Both the position numbers and the translations under genes were made by a program. A stretch of 64,000 bases of DNA, from contig SCRC01000030.1 in the NCBI GenBank assembly GCA_004297945.1, positions 1-64,000 of the forward strand. Reading direction: 5' to 3'. Source of the DNA: Candidimonas sp. Its GTDB lineage: Bacteria > Pseudomonadota > Gammaproteobacteria > Burkholderiales > Burkholderiaceae_B. The notes beneath the pieces were generated by a model, which searched no databases, was not told the DNA's origin, and saw nothing but the letters and a program-made list of their open reading frames with translations. This document shows positions 16,819 to 28,396 of the stretch, one piece after another; the first letter of the stretch is position 1; every line of letters begins with the position of its first letter.

Positions 16819-18012
16819 ATGAACCCACGATTAAGCGCCCTGCACCCTTATCCGTTTGAAAAACTGCGGCTACTGATGGCCCAGGCGCCCGTGCCGCCGG
16901 TCGACCTTGCACCGATCAATCTTTCCATCGGCGAACCCAAGCATGCCACCCCGGCGTTTATCGTCGATGCAATGAAAAACGCGATGGCAGGCCTGTCGGC
17001 GTATCCGCCCACCAAGGGCGATCCGGCCCTGCGCGGCGCGATTTCCAGCTGGATTGCCCGGCGCTACGGCATTGCGCGACCGGATCCCGATACGCAAATT
17101 CTACCGGCACTGGGCTCGCGCGAAGCCCTGTTTGCCTTTGCGCAGACGGTAATCGATCCTTCCGCAAACTCGCTGGCCGTATGTCCCAATCCGTTTTATC
17201 AGATCTACGAAGGCGCGGCACTTCTGGCCGGAGCCCAGCCCTGGTTTATCAACGCGCAGGAAAGCCTCAATTTCGGTTTTGACTGGAGGGCCGTGCCTGT
17301 CGACGTCTGGCGGCGAACCCGCCTGCTGTTTGTGTGTTCGCCTGGCAATCCGGCCGGCAACGTGATGGCTCTGGATGATTGGAAAACACTGTTCGCGCTG
17401 GCCGACGAATATGGCTTTGTCATTGCCTCGGACGAATGCTATTCGGAAATATATTTCAAGGAAACCGACAAGCCCCTGGGTGGACTGCAGGCGGCGAGCC
17501 TATTGGGGCGCAACGATTTCCGCGGCCTGATGTGTTTCTCCAGCCTGTCCAAACGCTCTAATGTGCCAGGCATGCGGTCTGGCTTTGTGGCGGGCGACGC
17601 AACGCTGATCAAACAATTTTTGCTCTATCGCACCTATCATGGCAGTGCCATCAGCCCAGTGGTGTCGCAGGCCAGCGTGGCGGCCTGGGGCGACGAAGCC
17701 CACGTTATCGAAAACCGCCGGCTATATCAGGAAAAATTTGATGCCCTGGTGCCGCTGCTCAAGCCTGTACTCAATGTAGAATGGCCCGATGCTTCGTTTT
17801 ATCTGTGGGCGAAAACGCCTTATGCCGACCTTGATTTTGCCCGCGATTTATACGGTGCAACTGCTGTGACGGTATTGCCAGGGAGCTTTCTGGCGCGCGA
17901 GGCCCATGGTATCAATCCAGGCGCAAACCGCATCCGCATCGCGCTGGTTGCGCCCAAAGAACAATGCCTGCAAGCCGCACATCGCATCGTACGGTTCATG
18001 GAAAACCGCTAA
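16819..18012 (+). CDS. dapC: succinyldiaminopimelate transaminase
   Basis: PLP-dependent class I/II aminotransferase converting N-succinyl-2-amino-6-ketopimelate to N-succinyl-LL-diaminopimelate in lysine and peptidoglycan synthesis. Seen: substrate-side motif NLSIGEPKHATPAF, the FVCSPGNPAGNVM loop, Asp in ASDECYSEIYF, and the PLP lysine in CFSSLSKRSNVPGMRSGF. Length 397 fits DapC. It heads dapC-dapD-dapE on one strand, the Alcaligenaceae arrangement, which separates it from generic aspartate aminotransferases of the same fold. The gap to dapD is 37 bp. Confidence 0.92.
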   Translation: MNPRLSALHPYPFEKLRLLMAQAPVPPVDLAPINLSIGEPKHATPAFIVDAMKNAMAGLSAYPPTKGDPALRGAISSWIARRYGIARPDPDTQILPALGSREALFAFAQTVIDPSANSLAVCPNPFYQIYEGAALLAGAQPWFINAQESLNFGFDWRAVPVDVWRRTRLLFVCSPGNPAGNVMALDDWKTLFALADEYGFVIASDECYSEIYFKETDKPLGGLQAASLLGRNDFRGLMCFSSLSKRSNVPGMRSGFVAGDATLIKQFLLYRTYHGSAISPVVSQASVAAWGDEAHVIENRRLYQEKFDALVPLLKPVLNVEWPDASFYLWAKTPYADLDFARDLYGATAVTVLPGSFLAREAHGINPGANRIRIALVAPKEQCLQAAHRIVRFMENR

Positions 18013-18049
18013 CCCCCAACCTTACTTTCACTTTCACTACTAAACGACT

Positions 18050-20007
<1,958 letters not shown>

Positions 20008-20032
20008 GCGACATTACCGTCCCGGAGTCAGC

Positions 20033-20929
20033 ATGCACGAATCCGCACACCAAGAGCTGCGAACCCTGCGCGATCTATTGCGCTACGCGGTGACCCGCTT
20101 CAATTCATCCCGGCTGGCCTTCGGCCATGGCAGCGATAACGCGTGGGACGAAGCGGTATACCTGCTGCTGCATACGCTGCATCTGCCGCTCGATACGCTG
20201 GATCCGTTTCTCGATGCTCGCGTGCTCCCGCAAGAACGCGAACGCTACCTGAAACTGATCGACCGACGTACCGACGAACGCCTGCCCGCCGCCTACCTGA
20301 CCGGTGAAGCCTGGCTGCAGGGGCAACGATTCTTTGTCGACCAACGCGTCATTGTGCCGCGCTCGCCTATATCCGAATTATTAGGACAAGACTTGTCGCC
20401 CTGGGTCGCTAAACCTGAAGATATCGAGTTTGTGCTTGATCTATGCACAGGCTCGGGCTGTCTGGCGGTGTTGGCGGCGCTGGCTTTCAGCAACGCCCAG
20501 GTTGATGCGGTGGATTTGTCTGAGCACGCACTGGAAGTAGCCGATCAGAATATCGAACACTTTGGCCTGGACGGCCGCATCACCACGCATCGCAGCGATT
20601 TGTTCGATCAGATGCCGCATTGCGAATACGACCTGATCGTGTGTAACCCGCCCTACGTGAACAACCACTCAATGGAAGCCCTGCCGCCCGAATTCCGCCA
20701 CGAGCCCACCATGGCGCTGGCGGGAGGCGAAGACGGCATGGACCTGATAAGACGGCTATTGCGCAGCGCCCCCGATTTCATGGCGCCCGAAGGCCTGTTG
20801 GTGCTGGAAATCGGCAACGAATACGAGCATTTCATTGCCGCCTTCCCCGATCTGGATCCGGTCTGGCTTAGCACCGAACGTACCGAAGACCAGATTCTGC
20901 TGCTAACCCGGGAACAATTGGCATCGTGA
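20033..20929 (+). CDS. prmB: ribosomal protein uL3 glutamine N5-methyltransferase
   Basis: SAM-dependent methyltransferase modifying a glutamine of 50S protein L3. Motif I reads LDLCTGSGCLAVLAA, and the catalytic NPPY is in LIVCNPPYVNNHSM. The N-terminal helical domain (about 100 residues) is typical of HemK/PrmB proteins. Family memory places PrmB, rather than PrmC, next to dapE in related genomes. GGAG precedes ATG 20033. The stop shares GTGA with the GTG start of the ABC-F gene. Confidence 0.9.
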   Translation: MHESAHQELRTLRDLLRYAVTRFNSSRLAFGHGSDNAWDEAVYLLLHTLHLPLDTLDPFLDARVLPQERERYLKLIDRRTDERLPAAYLTGEAWLQGQRFFVDQRVIVPRSPISELLGQDLSPWVAKPEDIEFVLDLCTGSGCLAVLAALAFSNAQVDAVDLSEHALEVADQNIEHFGLDGRITTHRSDLFDQMPHCEYDLIVCNPPYVNNHSMEALPPEFRHEPTMALAGGEDGMDLIRRLLRSAPDFMAPEGLLVLEIGNEYEHFIAAFPDLDPVWLSTERTEDQILLLTREQLAS

Positions 20930-22866
20930 TTCGCGCCACTGGCCTGACGCTGCGCCGCGGCGCCAAAGTGTTGCTCGACGAGGCCGATTTTGTGGTGAAT
21001 CCGGGCGAACGGCTAGGCATTGTAGGCAAGAACGGCGCGGGCAAATCCACTCTGTTCGCGCTCTTGCAAGGGACACTGGATGCGGATGCCGGCACGGTTG
21101 ACATCCCCAGCCATTGGCGCATTGCCAGCGTCGAGCAGGAAATCAGCAACAACACCCTGGCGGCGCGCGAGTTCGTCATTGATGGCGACACCCACTTGCG
21201 CGCACTGCAGGCCGAACGGCTGGCGACTCCGGATACCAACGGCCACCGCATTGCCGAGCTGGAAGCGTCGCTGGTAGAAGCCGATGCCTGGAGCGCTGCC
21301 TCGCGCGCCGAGCAACTGCTGGCGGGCCTGGGATTTACGCCCGAACAATGGTCAAGTCCGGTCAGCGATTTTTCGGGCGGCTGGCAAATGCGCCTGGCGT
21401 TGGCGCGAGCTCTGATGGCGCCCTCCGAACTGCTGCTGCTGGACGAGCCCTCCAACCACCTGGATCTGGACGCCATGCTGTGGCTGGAACGCTGGCTGGG
21501 CGCGTATCAGGGAACCGTATTGCTGATCTCGCACGATACGGAATTCCTGGATGCCGTGGCCAAGTCCATCTTGCACTTTGATCACACAAAACTGGTGCGC
21601 TATCGCGGCGGGTACGAAGACTTTCTAACGCAGCGCGCCGAACGCCTGCGCCAGACCCAGCTTGCCTGGAACAGGCAAACTCGGGAAACTGCCCGGCTGC
21701 AAAGCTTTATCGATCGGTTCAAGGCCAAGGCCACCAAAGCCAAGCAGGCTCAAAGCCGCGTCAAGGCGCTGGCCCGCATGGAGGCGCTCGCGCCGCTGCA
21801 TGCCGAGGCCGGCATCGATATACATCTGCCTACGCCCGACAGCATGCCCGACCCGCTGCTGATTCTGGACAAGATCAGCACCGGCTACCGCCTGCCCACA
21901 GGCGAAGTCAAGACCGTGCTGCACGATGTGCAGCTCATGGTGCGCGGGGGCAGCCGCATCGGCGTGCTGGGCGTGAACGGCGCCGGCAAAAGCACGTTGA
22001 TCAAAACGCTGGCCGAAGAATTACCGGTGCTGGGGGGCGTTCGGCGCGCTTCCAAAGGTCTGGAGATCGGCTACTTTGCCCAGCATCAACTGGACATGCT
22101 CGATCTCGACGGCACGCCCATGCAGCATCTGCAGCGCATCGCGCCGCAAGCCCGCGAACAGGAACTGCGCAATTACCTGGGCGGCTTCGGCTTTAGCGGC
22201 GACACCGTCCATAGCAAGGTTGCACCCATGTCGGGCGGAGAAAAGGCACGCCTGGCGCTTTCGCTTATCGTCTGGCAAAAGCCCAATTTATTGCTGCTTG
22301 ACGAGCCCAGCAACCATCTGGATGTCGACACGCGTGAAGCGCTTGCCACGGCGCTGGCCGAATTTGCCGGCAGCGTATTGTTGGTCTCGCACGACCGCCA
22401 CCTGTTGCGCACCACCGTGGACAGCTTCTGGATAGTGGCCGATGGCGCGGTGCAGGAATTCGATGGCGATCTGGAAGACTATCGCAACTGGCTGGTTGCA
22501 CGCGCCGCAACGGCCCGGACTCAAAGCCGTAGTCAAACCGACCCGGACGGAGCCGATAGCGGCACCGTAGACCGCAAGGCCCAGCGCCGGCTTGAAGCCG
22601 AGGAGCGTCAGCGCCAGGCAACGCGCCGCAAACCCATCGAGGCAAAAATAAAAAAAATCGAAACCGAGCTCGAAGCCATCCGCTTGCGCCTGCAAACCCT
22701 GAACGCCCTGATTGCCGATCAAGATTTCTACGCACAAGAGCGCCGCGATGAACGCATCAAGGTGCTGGGCGAACACGGCGAGCTAAGTAAAAAGTCGGAG
22801 GAGCTTGAAGATCGGTGGCTGGCGCTGCATGAGGAGTTGGAAGAACAAGAAGCGTCGCAGGCGTAG
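20926..22866 (+). CDS. yheS: ABC-F family ATPase, YheS-like
   Basis: A soluble protein with two ABC domains and no membrane part; ABC-F proteins act on ribosomes. Walker A motifs are GIVGKNGAGKSTLFALL and GVLGVNGAGKSTLIKTL, signatures FSGGWQMRLALARAL and MSGGEKARLALSL, and Walker B LLLLDEPSNHLDLD and LLLLDEPSNHLDVD. The interdomain linker is Lys/Arg-rich (RFKAKATKAKQAQSRVKALA). A C-terminal Glu/Arg-rich coiled coil covers about 545-646. The size and tail fit YheS better than EttA or Uup, but the subtype is uncertain. Start GTG overlaps the prmB stop by 4 nt. Confidence 0.85.
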   Translation: MIRATGLTLRRGAKVLLDEADFVVNPGERLGIVGKNGAGKSTLFALLQGTLDADAGTVDIPSHWRIASVEQEISNNTLAAREFVIDGDTHLRALQAERLATPDTNGHRIAELEASLVEADAWSAASRAEQLLAGLGFTPEQWSSPVSDFSGGWQMRLALARALMAPSELLLLDEPSNHLDLDAMLWLERWLGAYQGTVLLISHDTEFLDAVAKSILHFDHTKLVRYRGGYEDFLTQRAERLRQTQLAWNRQTRETARLQSFIDRFKAKATKAKQAQSRVKALARMEALAPLHAEAGIDIHLPTPDSMPDPLLILDKISTGYRLPTGEVKTVLHDVQLMVRGGSRIGVLGVNGAGKSTLIKTLAEELPVLGGVRRASKGLEIGYFAQHQLDMLDLDGTPMQHLQRIAPQAREQELRNYLGGFGFSGDTVHSKVAPMSGGEKARLALSLIVWQKPNLLLLDEPSNHLDVDTREALATALAEFAGSVLLVSHDRHLLRTTVDSFWIVADGAVQEFDGDLEDYRNWLVARAATARTQSRSQTDPDGADSGTVDRKAQRRLEAEERQRQATRRKPIEAKIKKIETELEAIRLRLQTLNALIADQDFYAQERRDERIKVLGEHGELSKKSEELEDRWLALHEELEEQEASQA

Positions 22867-22880
22867 ATGTGGGCACATTT

Positions 22881-22904
22881 GTAGCGGCAGCCCTCGTGGC
22901 TGCC
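22881..22904 (+). repeat. GTAG-headed REP-like palindrome
   Basis: GTAGC head, arms GGCAGCC and GGCTGCC around loop CTCGT. It lies 15 bp after the ABC-F stop, between convergent genes, and its hairpin could also help 3'-end formation. Confidence 0.85.
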
Positions 22905-22955
22905 ATTGCATATCATCAAAATCGCAGAAAAACCTCCCCACAACCTACTGCTCAA

Positions 22956-23282
22956 TCAACAATCGTAGCTGACCAAAACCAGATCAACGGCCTGTTCGCG
23001 AGTGGGAATAAGCGCCTGGTAAGCAGGCGAGTTGTGCCATCCGGCTACCGCCTTCGCATCGGGGAACTGGATAATCACGACACCGGTATGGCTATGCGCG
23101 CCGGCCAGCACGGTATTGGTTTGGCCACGCAGCACCAGACGTCCGCCCCACGGAATAATGGTGGCAGGCACCTTGCTGCAATATTCCGCCCATTTGTCTG
23201 CATCCTTGACCGTCACGTGCCCGACAATGCACGCAGACATCACCGGGGTTTGTTCGTGCCTGGAACTGCTGTCGTTTTCCAT
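22956..23282 (-). CDS. DUF1330 family protein
   Basis: A 108-residue small cytoplasmic protein with the dimeric alpha/beta-barrel fold expected for DUF1330: SACIVGHVTVKDADKWAEY at the start, the GGRLVLRG strand, and VVIIQFPDAKAVAGWHNSP before AYQALIPTRE. The biochemical role of the family is not established. GAGAGGA lies 6 bases before ATG 23282. It is a single gene flanked by REP-like palindromes on both sides, convergent with the ABC-F gene. Confidence 0.8.
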   Translation of the reverse strand: MENDSSSRHEQTPVMSACIVGHVTVKDADKWAEYCSKVPATIIPWGGRLVLRGQTNTVLAGAHSHTGVVIIQFPDAKAVAGWHNSPAYQALIPTREQAVDLVLVSYDC

Positions 23283-23306
23283 GATTCCTCTCGTTGATTA
23301 ATGAAT

Positions 23307-23375
23307 GACAGGCACAAGGCCTGTCGTTACAAAAACGTATCCGTGAATAGTGTAGCGCCACCCCTTGTGGGTGGC
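23307..23375. repeat. two REP-like palindromes with different stems
   Basis: Copy one, minus orientation at 23307-23330, has arms GACAGGC/GCCTGTC around CTTGT with a slightly changed head (GTAAC). Copy two, plus orientation at 23352-23375, has GTAGC, arms GCCACCC/GGGTGGC and loop CTTGT. They fill most of the gap between the uvrD and DUF1330 genes. Confidence 0.85.
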
Positions 23376-23413
23376 ACCGCAAATCATGCAACACGACGCA
23401 CCGTGCACCCGGA

Positions 23414-25798
23414 TCAGGCTGCGATCACTTCCAGCTTGGCCACGCCCAACGCCAAGGTTTTGGGGCCGGCATCGCGGAACTGAATCTGCGCTTGCGCATC
23501 TTGGCCGCTGCCGCTTAGCCCGATAATTGTGCCATCGCCGAATTTTTGATGATGCACGCCCTGGCCGATACGAAAATGCTGCTCACCCACGGTCACACCC
23601 GTTGTGAAACTACGTGGGGCGCGTGGCGAAATCGTGCCGCTGGACGGGCGATTGTAGGCGTCGCCACGACGATAAGCGCTGCCCCCGGCAGAGCGCGCAT
23701 CCGAGCCGGTATCATCACCCCATGTTGCTGCGACCCGCGCTTGGCCGGCCTTCGGGGTAAGCCACTTAAGATGCTCTTCTGGAATCTCGCCCAGAAACCG
23801 CGAGCGCATGGCGTAGCGCGTCTGGCCGTGCAACATGCGGCTTTGCGCCAAGGTTATGTACAAACGTTCGCGTGCGCGTGTGATGGCAACGTACATCAAG
23901 CGGCGTTCTTCTTCCAGGCCTGCGGCTTCAAGCAAGCTGTTTTCATGAGGAAACAAGCCTTCTTCCACGCCGGTGATGAATACCGCATCGAATTCCAGCC
24001 CCTTGGCGGCGTGCACCGTCATCAGTTGCACCGCATCCTGGCCCGCCTGCGCCTGGTTGTCGCCCGCTTCAAGCGAAGCGTGACTTAGAAATGCAGCCAA
24101 AGGCGACATGACTTGCTCGAGCGCTGCACCTGTAAAACCGGAATCGTTCGATACATCGTTGCGAATATTAGCGGTGTCAGACTTCGCCGGCTCTGGCGTG
24201 CGCAATACGTCCGGGGACGCTGCCGGAAAAGGCTGCTCGATTGCGCGGCCGGCAGGCAAGCCCTCGTAATTTTCTTCGGCGGCAAACACCGTGGCCGCAT
24301 TGACCAATTCCTGCAAATTTTCCAGGCGCTCGGCGCCTTCTTTTTCGTTCTGATAATGGCTGCGCAAACCACTATGATGAATGACATGCTCGATGAGTTC
24401 GGGCAACGACACTACCTGCGCTTCATGAGCCATGCTTTCAATCAGCGCCGCAAATTTCGACAAATTGCTCCCGCCCTTGCCACTCATCAAAGGCACGGCC
24501 TGGCACAAACTGATGCTCTGCTCACGCGCCAGATCGGCCAATTGTTCAAGCGTGCGCGCGCCTATGCCGCGCGCGGGAAAGTTGACGACGCGCAGCCACG
24601 AGGTATCGTCGTTGCGGTTATCCATCAGCCGCAAATAGGCCAGAGCGTGCTTGATTTCCTGGCGTTCGAAAAACCGCAAGCCGCCATACACTTTGTACGA
24701 AATGCCCGATGAAAACAGAGCGTGCTCAAGGACTCGCGATTGCGCGTTGCTGCGATACAGCACCGCAATCTGGCTGCGCAGGCTGCCATCATGGATCAAG
24801 GCCTTGACCTCGTCTACCACCCATCGGGCCTCCAGCAGATCGGACGGTTGCTCGACCACGCGCACCGGTTCGCCCGCACCCTGCTCGGTCCACAGCTTCT
24901 TGCCCAGGCGCGACGCATTATGCGCAATCAACGCATTGGCCGAGTCCAGGATATGGCCGAAGGAACGATAGTTCTGCTCCAGGCGTATCACCGCGCCACG
25001 CGCATAATCGCGCTGAAAGTCGGCCATATTGCCCACGTCGGCGCCGCGAAAGGCATAAATCGACTGATCGTCGTCGCCCACCGCAAATATCGATGCGCCG
25101 CCGCCCGAGAGCAGCGTCAGCCAGCGATACTGCAAAGCGTTGGTATCCTGAAACTCATCGACCAAAATATGCCGAAAGCGCCGTTGATAATGCTCACGTA
25201 TGGGCGCATTGCGTTGTAGCAGTTCGTAGGAGCGCAGCAGCAGTTCAGGAAAATCGACCACGCCGTCGCGCTCGCACTGCGCCTGATAGAGCTGATAAAT
25301 TTCGATCAGGCGGCGCCGATGCTCATCCCAGGCCTCGATATTGTTGGGGCGTTCGCCCTGCTCTTTGGCGCCATTGATGAATCGCTGTACTTCACGGGGA
25401 GGGTATTTTTCATCATCGATATTGGCACCCTTGAGCAAGCGTTTGATAGAGGCCAGTTGATCGGCGCTGTCAAGAATCTGGAAGGTCTGGATCAGGCCGG
25501 CATCCCGATAATGGGCGCGCAACATGCGATTGCACAGCCCGTGAAACGTCCCCACCCACAGCCCGCGCGTATTGATAGGCAAAAGACTGGTCAGGCGCGT
25601 GAGCATTTCGCGCGCCGATTTATTGGTGAACGTAACCGCCAACAGCCCAAACGGACTGGCCTGACTGGTTTGAATCAGCCAGGCCATGCGGGTCGTGAGC
25701 ACTCGGGTTTTACCGCTCCCCGCACCGGCCAGAACCAGTGCGTGTTGGGGAGGGAGGGTGACTGCGGCTTGTTGTTCGGGGTTAAGGCGATCGATCAT
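23414..25798 (-). CDS. uvrD: DNA helicase II, UvrD/PcrA/Rep superfamily
   Basis: Superfamily 1A 3'-5' DNA helicase for nucleotide excision and mismatch repair. Motifs in order: Q motif LNPEQQAAV, Walker A AGAGSGKTRVLTTR, motif Ia TFTNKSAREM, Walker B ILVDEFQDTNALQY, motif III VGDDDQSIYAFRGADV, and motif V MTVHAAKGLEFDAVFI. A C-terminal tail ends in a Tudor-like segment (GQGVHHQKFGDGTIIGLSGS), typical of UvrD/PcrA, which binds RNA polymerase or partners. Length 794 is full. ATG overlaps the upstream desaturase stop by 4 nt (ATGA). Confidence 0.92.
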   Translation of the reverse strand: MIDRLNPEQQAAVTLPPQHALVLAGAGSGKTRVLTTRMAWLIQTSQASPFGLLAVTFTNKSAREMLTRLTSLLPINTRGLWVGTFHGLCNRMLRAHYRDAGLIQTFQILDSADQLASIKRLLKGANIDDEKYPPREVQRFINGAKEQGERPNNIEAWDEHRRRLIEIYQLYQAQCERDGVVDFPELLLRSYELLQRNAPIREHYQRRFRHILVDEFQDTNALQYRWLTLLSGGGASIFAVGDDDQSIYAFRGADVGNMADFQRDYARGAVIRLEQNYRSFGHILDSANALIAHNASRLGKKLWTEQGAGEPVRVVEQPSDLLEARWVVDEVKALIHDGSLRSQIAVLYRSNAQSRVLEHALFSSGISYKVYGGLRFFERQEIKHALAYLRLMDNRNDDTSWLRVVNFPARGIGARTLEQLADLAREQSISLCQAVPLMSGKGGSNLSKFAALIESMAHEAQVVSLPELIEHVIHHSGLRSHYQNEKEGAERLENLQELVNAATVFAAEENYEGLPAGRAIEQPFPAASPDVLRTPEPAKSDTANIRNDVSNDSGFTGAALEQVMSPLAAFLSHASLEAGDNQAQAGQDAVQLMTVHAAKGLEFDAVFITGVEEGLFPHENSLLEAAGLEEERRLMYVAITRARERLYITLAQSRMLHGQTRYAMRSRFLGEIPEEHLKWLTPKAGQARVAATWGDDTGSDARSAGGSAYRRGDAYNRPSSGTISPRAPRSFTTGVTVGEQHFRIGQGVHHQKFGDGTIIGLSGSGQDAQAQIQFRDAGPKTLALGVAKLEVIAA

Positions 25799-26856
25799 GC
25801 CGCGTAGCGGCGCAACCGATAGGCAAACTGCTCAAGGCCTTCAATGCCGCTTTGCTGTGCACGCAGGCACCAGGCTTGCAAATCGCTAAGCAACTGCTCG
25901 CTGCTGGCGCTGGAGCTTTCCCACAAACGCACCAGTTCGCGGCGCATTTGCACCAGCGTCGACAAAGCCAGTTCTTCGCCGGCGGCCTTTTTTACCAAGT
26001 CGGTATACCGTGCCAGGATTTCATAGCGATGCGTAATGACGCCTTGCAAGGTTCTAAGACTGACCGACGCGGCCGCCGGCTCGAGCTTGAGCTTGGGCGC
26101 CAGTTTCTTGACCGTGGCCAAGCCAAAGAAACGCAACACCGAAATATAGCCCCAGCCTATGTCGAATTCGTACCATTTAGTTGAAAACTTGGCCGAAGTG
26201 CCATAAGCATGATGGTTATTGTGCAGCTCTTCGCCGCCAATAATGATGCCCCAGGGCGACACGTTGGTGCTGGCATCGGGGCAGGCGTAATTGCGATAGC
26301 CTATGAAATGGCCCAGGCCATTGACCACACCGGCGGCCCAAAAGGGAATCCAGGCCATTTGAACGGCCCAGACCGTCAGGCCCAAAACGCCGAACAGGGA
26401 GAGATCGAGCACCAGCATGATCAGCACGCCCAGCAGACTATGACGCGTATACAGATTCCGTTCGAGCCAGTCGTCGGGCGTGCCGGTGCCATAGCGATTG
26501 AGCGTTTCGACGTTATTGGCTTCTTCGCGATACAGTTCAGCGCCACGGAAAAACACCTTGCCAATGCCAAACATGACGGGTGAATGAGGGTCGCCCTCGC
26601 GTTCACACTTGGCGTGATGTTTGCGGTGGATGGCCACCCATTCTTTGGTTACCATTCCGGTGGTCAGCCACAGCCAGAAGCGAAAGAAGTGCATCACCGC
26701 CGGATGAAGATCAAGCCCGCGATGAGCCTGGCTGCGATGCAGGAAAATGGTTACTGCAGCGATGGTGATATGGGTGATCACCAGAGTGACCAAGGCAACT
26801 TGCCACCAGGATAATTGGAGGAAACCACCAGAGAGAAACTTCAGGATATAGTCCAT
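25795..26856 (-). CDS. membrane fatty-acid desaturase (acyl-CoA/DesC type)
   Basis: An integral-membrane di-iron desaturase that introduces a double bond in acyl chains. The three histidine boxes are present: FLHRSQAHR (HX4H), AIHRKHHAKCE (HXXHH) and LHNNHHAYG (HXXHH). Hydrophobic helices lie before the first box and between boxes two and three. The C-terminal 80 residues form a soluble helical extension. It is 353 residues, a usual size. Its last codons overlap the start of uvrD, an odd functional pairing that suggests coupling of convenience. Substrate (CoA-, ACP- or lipid-bound acyl) cannot be read from sequence. Confidence 0.85.
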   Translation of the reverse strand: MDYILKFLSGGFLQLSWWQVALVTLVITHITIAAVTIFLHRSQAHRGLDLHPAVMHFFRFWLWLTTGMVTKEWVAIHRKHHAKCEREGDPHSPVMFGIGKVFFRGAELYREEANNVETLNRYGTGTPDDWLERNLYTRHSLLGVLIMLVLDLSLFGVLGLTVWAVQMAWIPFWAAGVVNGLGHFIGYRNYACPDASTNVSPWGIIIGGEELHNNHHAYGTSAKFSTKWYEFDIGWGYISVLRFFGLATVKKLAPKLKLEPAAASVSLRTLQGVITHRYEILARYTDLVKKAAGEELALSTLVQMRRELVRLWESSSASSEQLLSDLQAWCLRAQQSGIEGLEQFAYRLRRYAA

Positions 26857-26971
26857 AGCCGTTTTGTGTAGTCCTTTTGCGAAGGCCTTGCAGTGAATAC
26901 ATCCAGTAGTTTATCCCAGTTGCCGCCTGCTTGACAGCTAAATTTCAGGAAAGCCCCAGGGAAGCCAGGCA

Positions 26972-28396
26972 CTATGTCGACACAACCGGCTTGGCGCGCT
27001 CCATTACCGCAGCAAAAAAGCCATCCGTGCCGTGGCGATCTGGACGCATGGACAGATAAGGCCCAGAAAGTGTCAGATTTTCGCAACGATCAAGCACTAC
27101 TTTGCTGGCATCAAGCAGCATAAAGTCGGGATTTTCAGCCAAAAAGGCCTCAACTTGCTGTTCGTTCTCTTCCGGCAGCAAACTACAGGTGGCATAAACC
27201 AGGCGCCCCCCCGGAGCTACACAACGAGCGCCATGGCGCAGAATGCGCGCCTGCACTATCCGCATTTCGGCCAGCGATTCCGGATGCTGACGCCATTTCA
27301 GATCGGGATTGCGGCGCAAAGTGCCCAAGCCGCTGCATGGCGCGTCGATCAGCACGCGATGGGCCTTACCGGCCAGACGCTTGACGCGCTGATCGTTGTC
27401 AGGGCTGATGACGACCGGCACCACATTGGACAGGCCACTGCGGGCAAAGCGTGGTTTGGCGCGCGCCAAGCGCGCCGCCGATATGTCAAAAGCGTACAAA
27501 CGGCCCGTAGAGCGCATTAGAGCGCCCAGCAGCAGAGTCTTGCCGCCCGCGCCGGCGCAATAATCAATGACCATCTCGCCCCGTTTAGGACCGACCAGTG
27601 CCGCCAGAATCTGACTGCCCTCATCCTGAACCTCGATCTCGCCGCTTTCAAACATTGGCCAGCGATTCACCGGCGGACGTCCTTGCAAACGTATGCCCCA
27701 GGGCGAATAGGGAGTGGGCTCGGGATCGAAACGCAGCGCCCCCCCCTCGCGCATTTGTTTAAGAATCGTCGGGCGATCCGTTTTCAAGGGATTGACGCGC
27801 ACATCGAGCGGCGCCGAGTGATTGAGCGCCTCGATCAGGGCATCGGCATCTTCCAGCACAGCCAAGCGCTCGTCGAGCCAATCGGGCAGGCTGTAACGAA
27901 TGGCGCGGGGCAGGCTTTGGAGGTCAATACGCAACACATGAGCCAGCCAATGCTGTTCTTGTTCGACCAGGCCTGCATTCAGGACATCCGGACTGAACAC
28001 CGAAACCAGGCCCAGAATGGCCAGACGGCGCGTGGCCGGGCCTGTGCCGCTTTCCGCATAATGACGATAGCGGCGCAAGTGACGCAACACATCAAAGACA
28101 GCCTGCGCCACCTCCCCACGGTCGCGCGCGCCCAATTTAGGGTGTGCCCGCAACCAGTGCGACAGCGTGGCATCGGCGGGGTATTCCCATTGCAGAATTT
28201 CGCCCAGGACGCCACGCACTTGCTCGATTCGCACGGCCGACATGACATAGCGCACAGCGCCGTCCGCAGTGCCTGCACGCCGCTCGTCCTTGGCGGGACG
28301 CTGCGACCGGATTTCGGCGGCGCGCCGCCGGCTCTCGACCCCCCGGAGCTGGGCTCGCGTCGGGGATGAGCGGGCGGCCTTTTCTGCTTTGTTCAT
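26972..28396 (-). CDS. rsmB: 16S rRNA m5C methyltransferase, RsmB/NOP2 type
   Basis: SAM-dependent RNA cytosine-C5 methyltransferase. An N-terminal NusB-like helical region (about 55-140) precedes the catalytic domain, where motif I is DYCAGAGGKTLLLGAL, the motif IV cysteine is in LIDAPCSGLGTLRRNPD, and the motif VI catalytic cysteine is in LVYATCSLLPEENEQQV. The first 50 residues are Arg/Lys-rich and probably disordered. ATG 28396 overlaps the purN stop by one base; a later Met (MSAVRIEQVRG) is possible if the basic tail is not translated. RsmB C967 specificity is inferred from overall architecture. Confidence 0.82.
   Translation of the reverse strand: MNKAEKAARSSPTRAQLRGVESRRRAAEIRSQRPAKDERRAGTADGAVRYVMSAVRIEQVRGVLGEILQWEYPADATLSHWLRAHPKLGARDRGEVAQAVFDVLRHLRRYRHYAESGTGPATRRLAILGLVSVFSPDVLNAGLVEQEQHWLAHVLRIDLQSLPRAIRYSLPDWLDERLAVLEDADALIEALNHSAPLDVRVNPLKTDRPTILKQMREGGALRFDPEPTPYSPWGIRLQGRPPVNRWPMFESGEIEVQDEGSQILAALVGPKRGEMVIDYCAGAGGKTLLLGALMRSTGRLYAFDISAARLARAKPRFARSGLSNVVPVVISPDNDQRVKRLAGKAHRVLIDAPCSGLGTLRRNPDLKWRQHPESLAEMRIVQARILRHGARCVAPGGRLVYATCSLLPEENEQQVEAFLAENPDFMLLDASKVVLDRCENLTLSGPYLSMRPDRHGTDGFFAAVMERAKPVVST

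Noticed and set aside
16304-16822. Open frames of 85-172 codons with repeats NRLWHPQGVPLQ and similar
   Set aside because: They arise because the 36-bp repeat keeps all frames open; no start site or family similarity.
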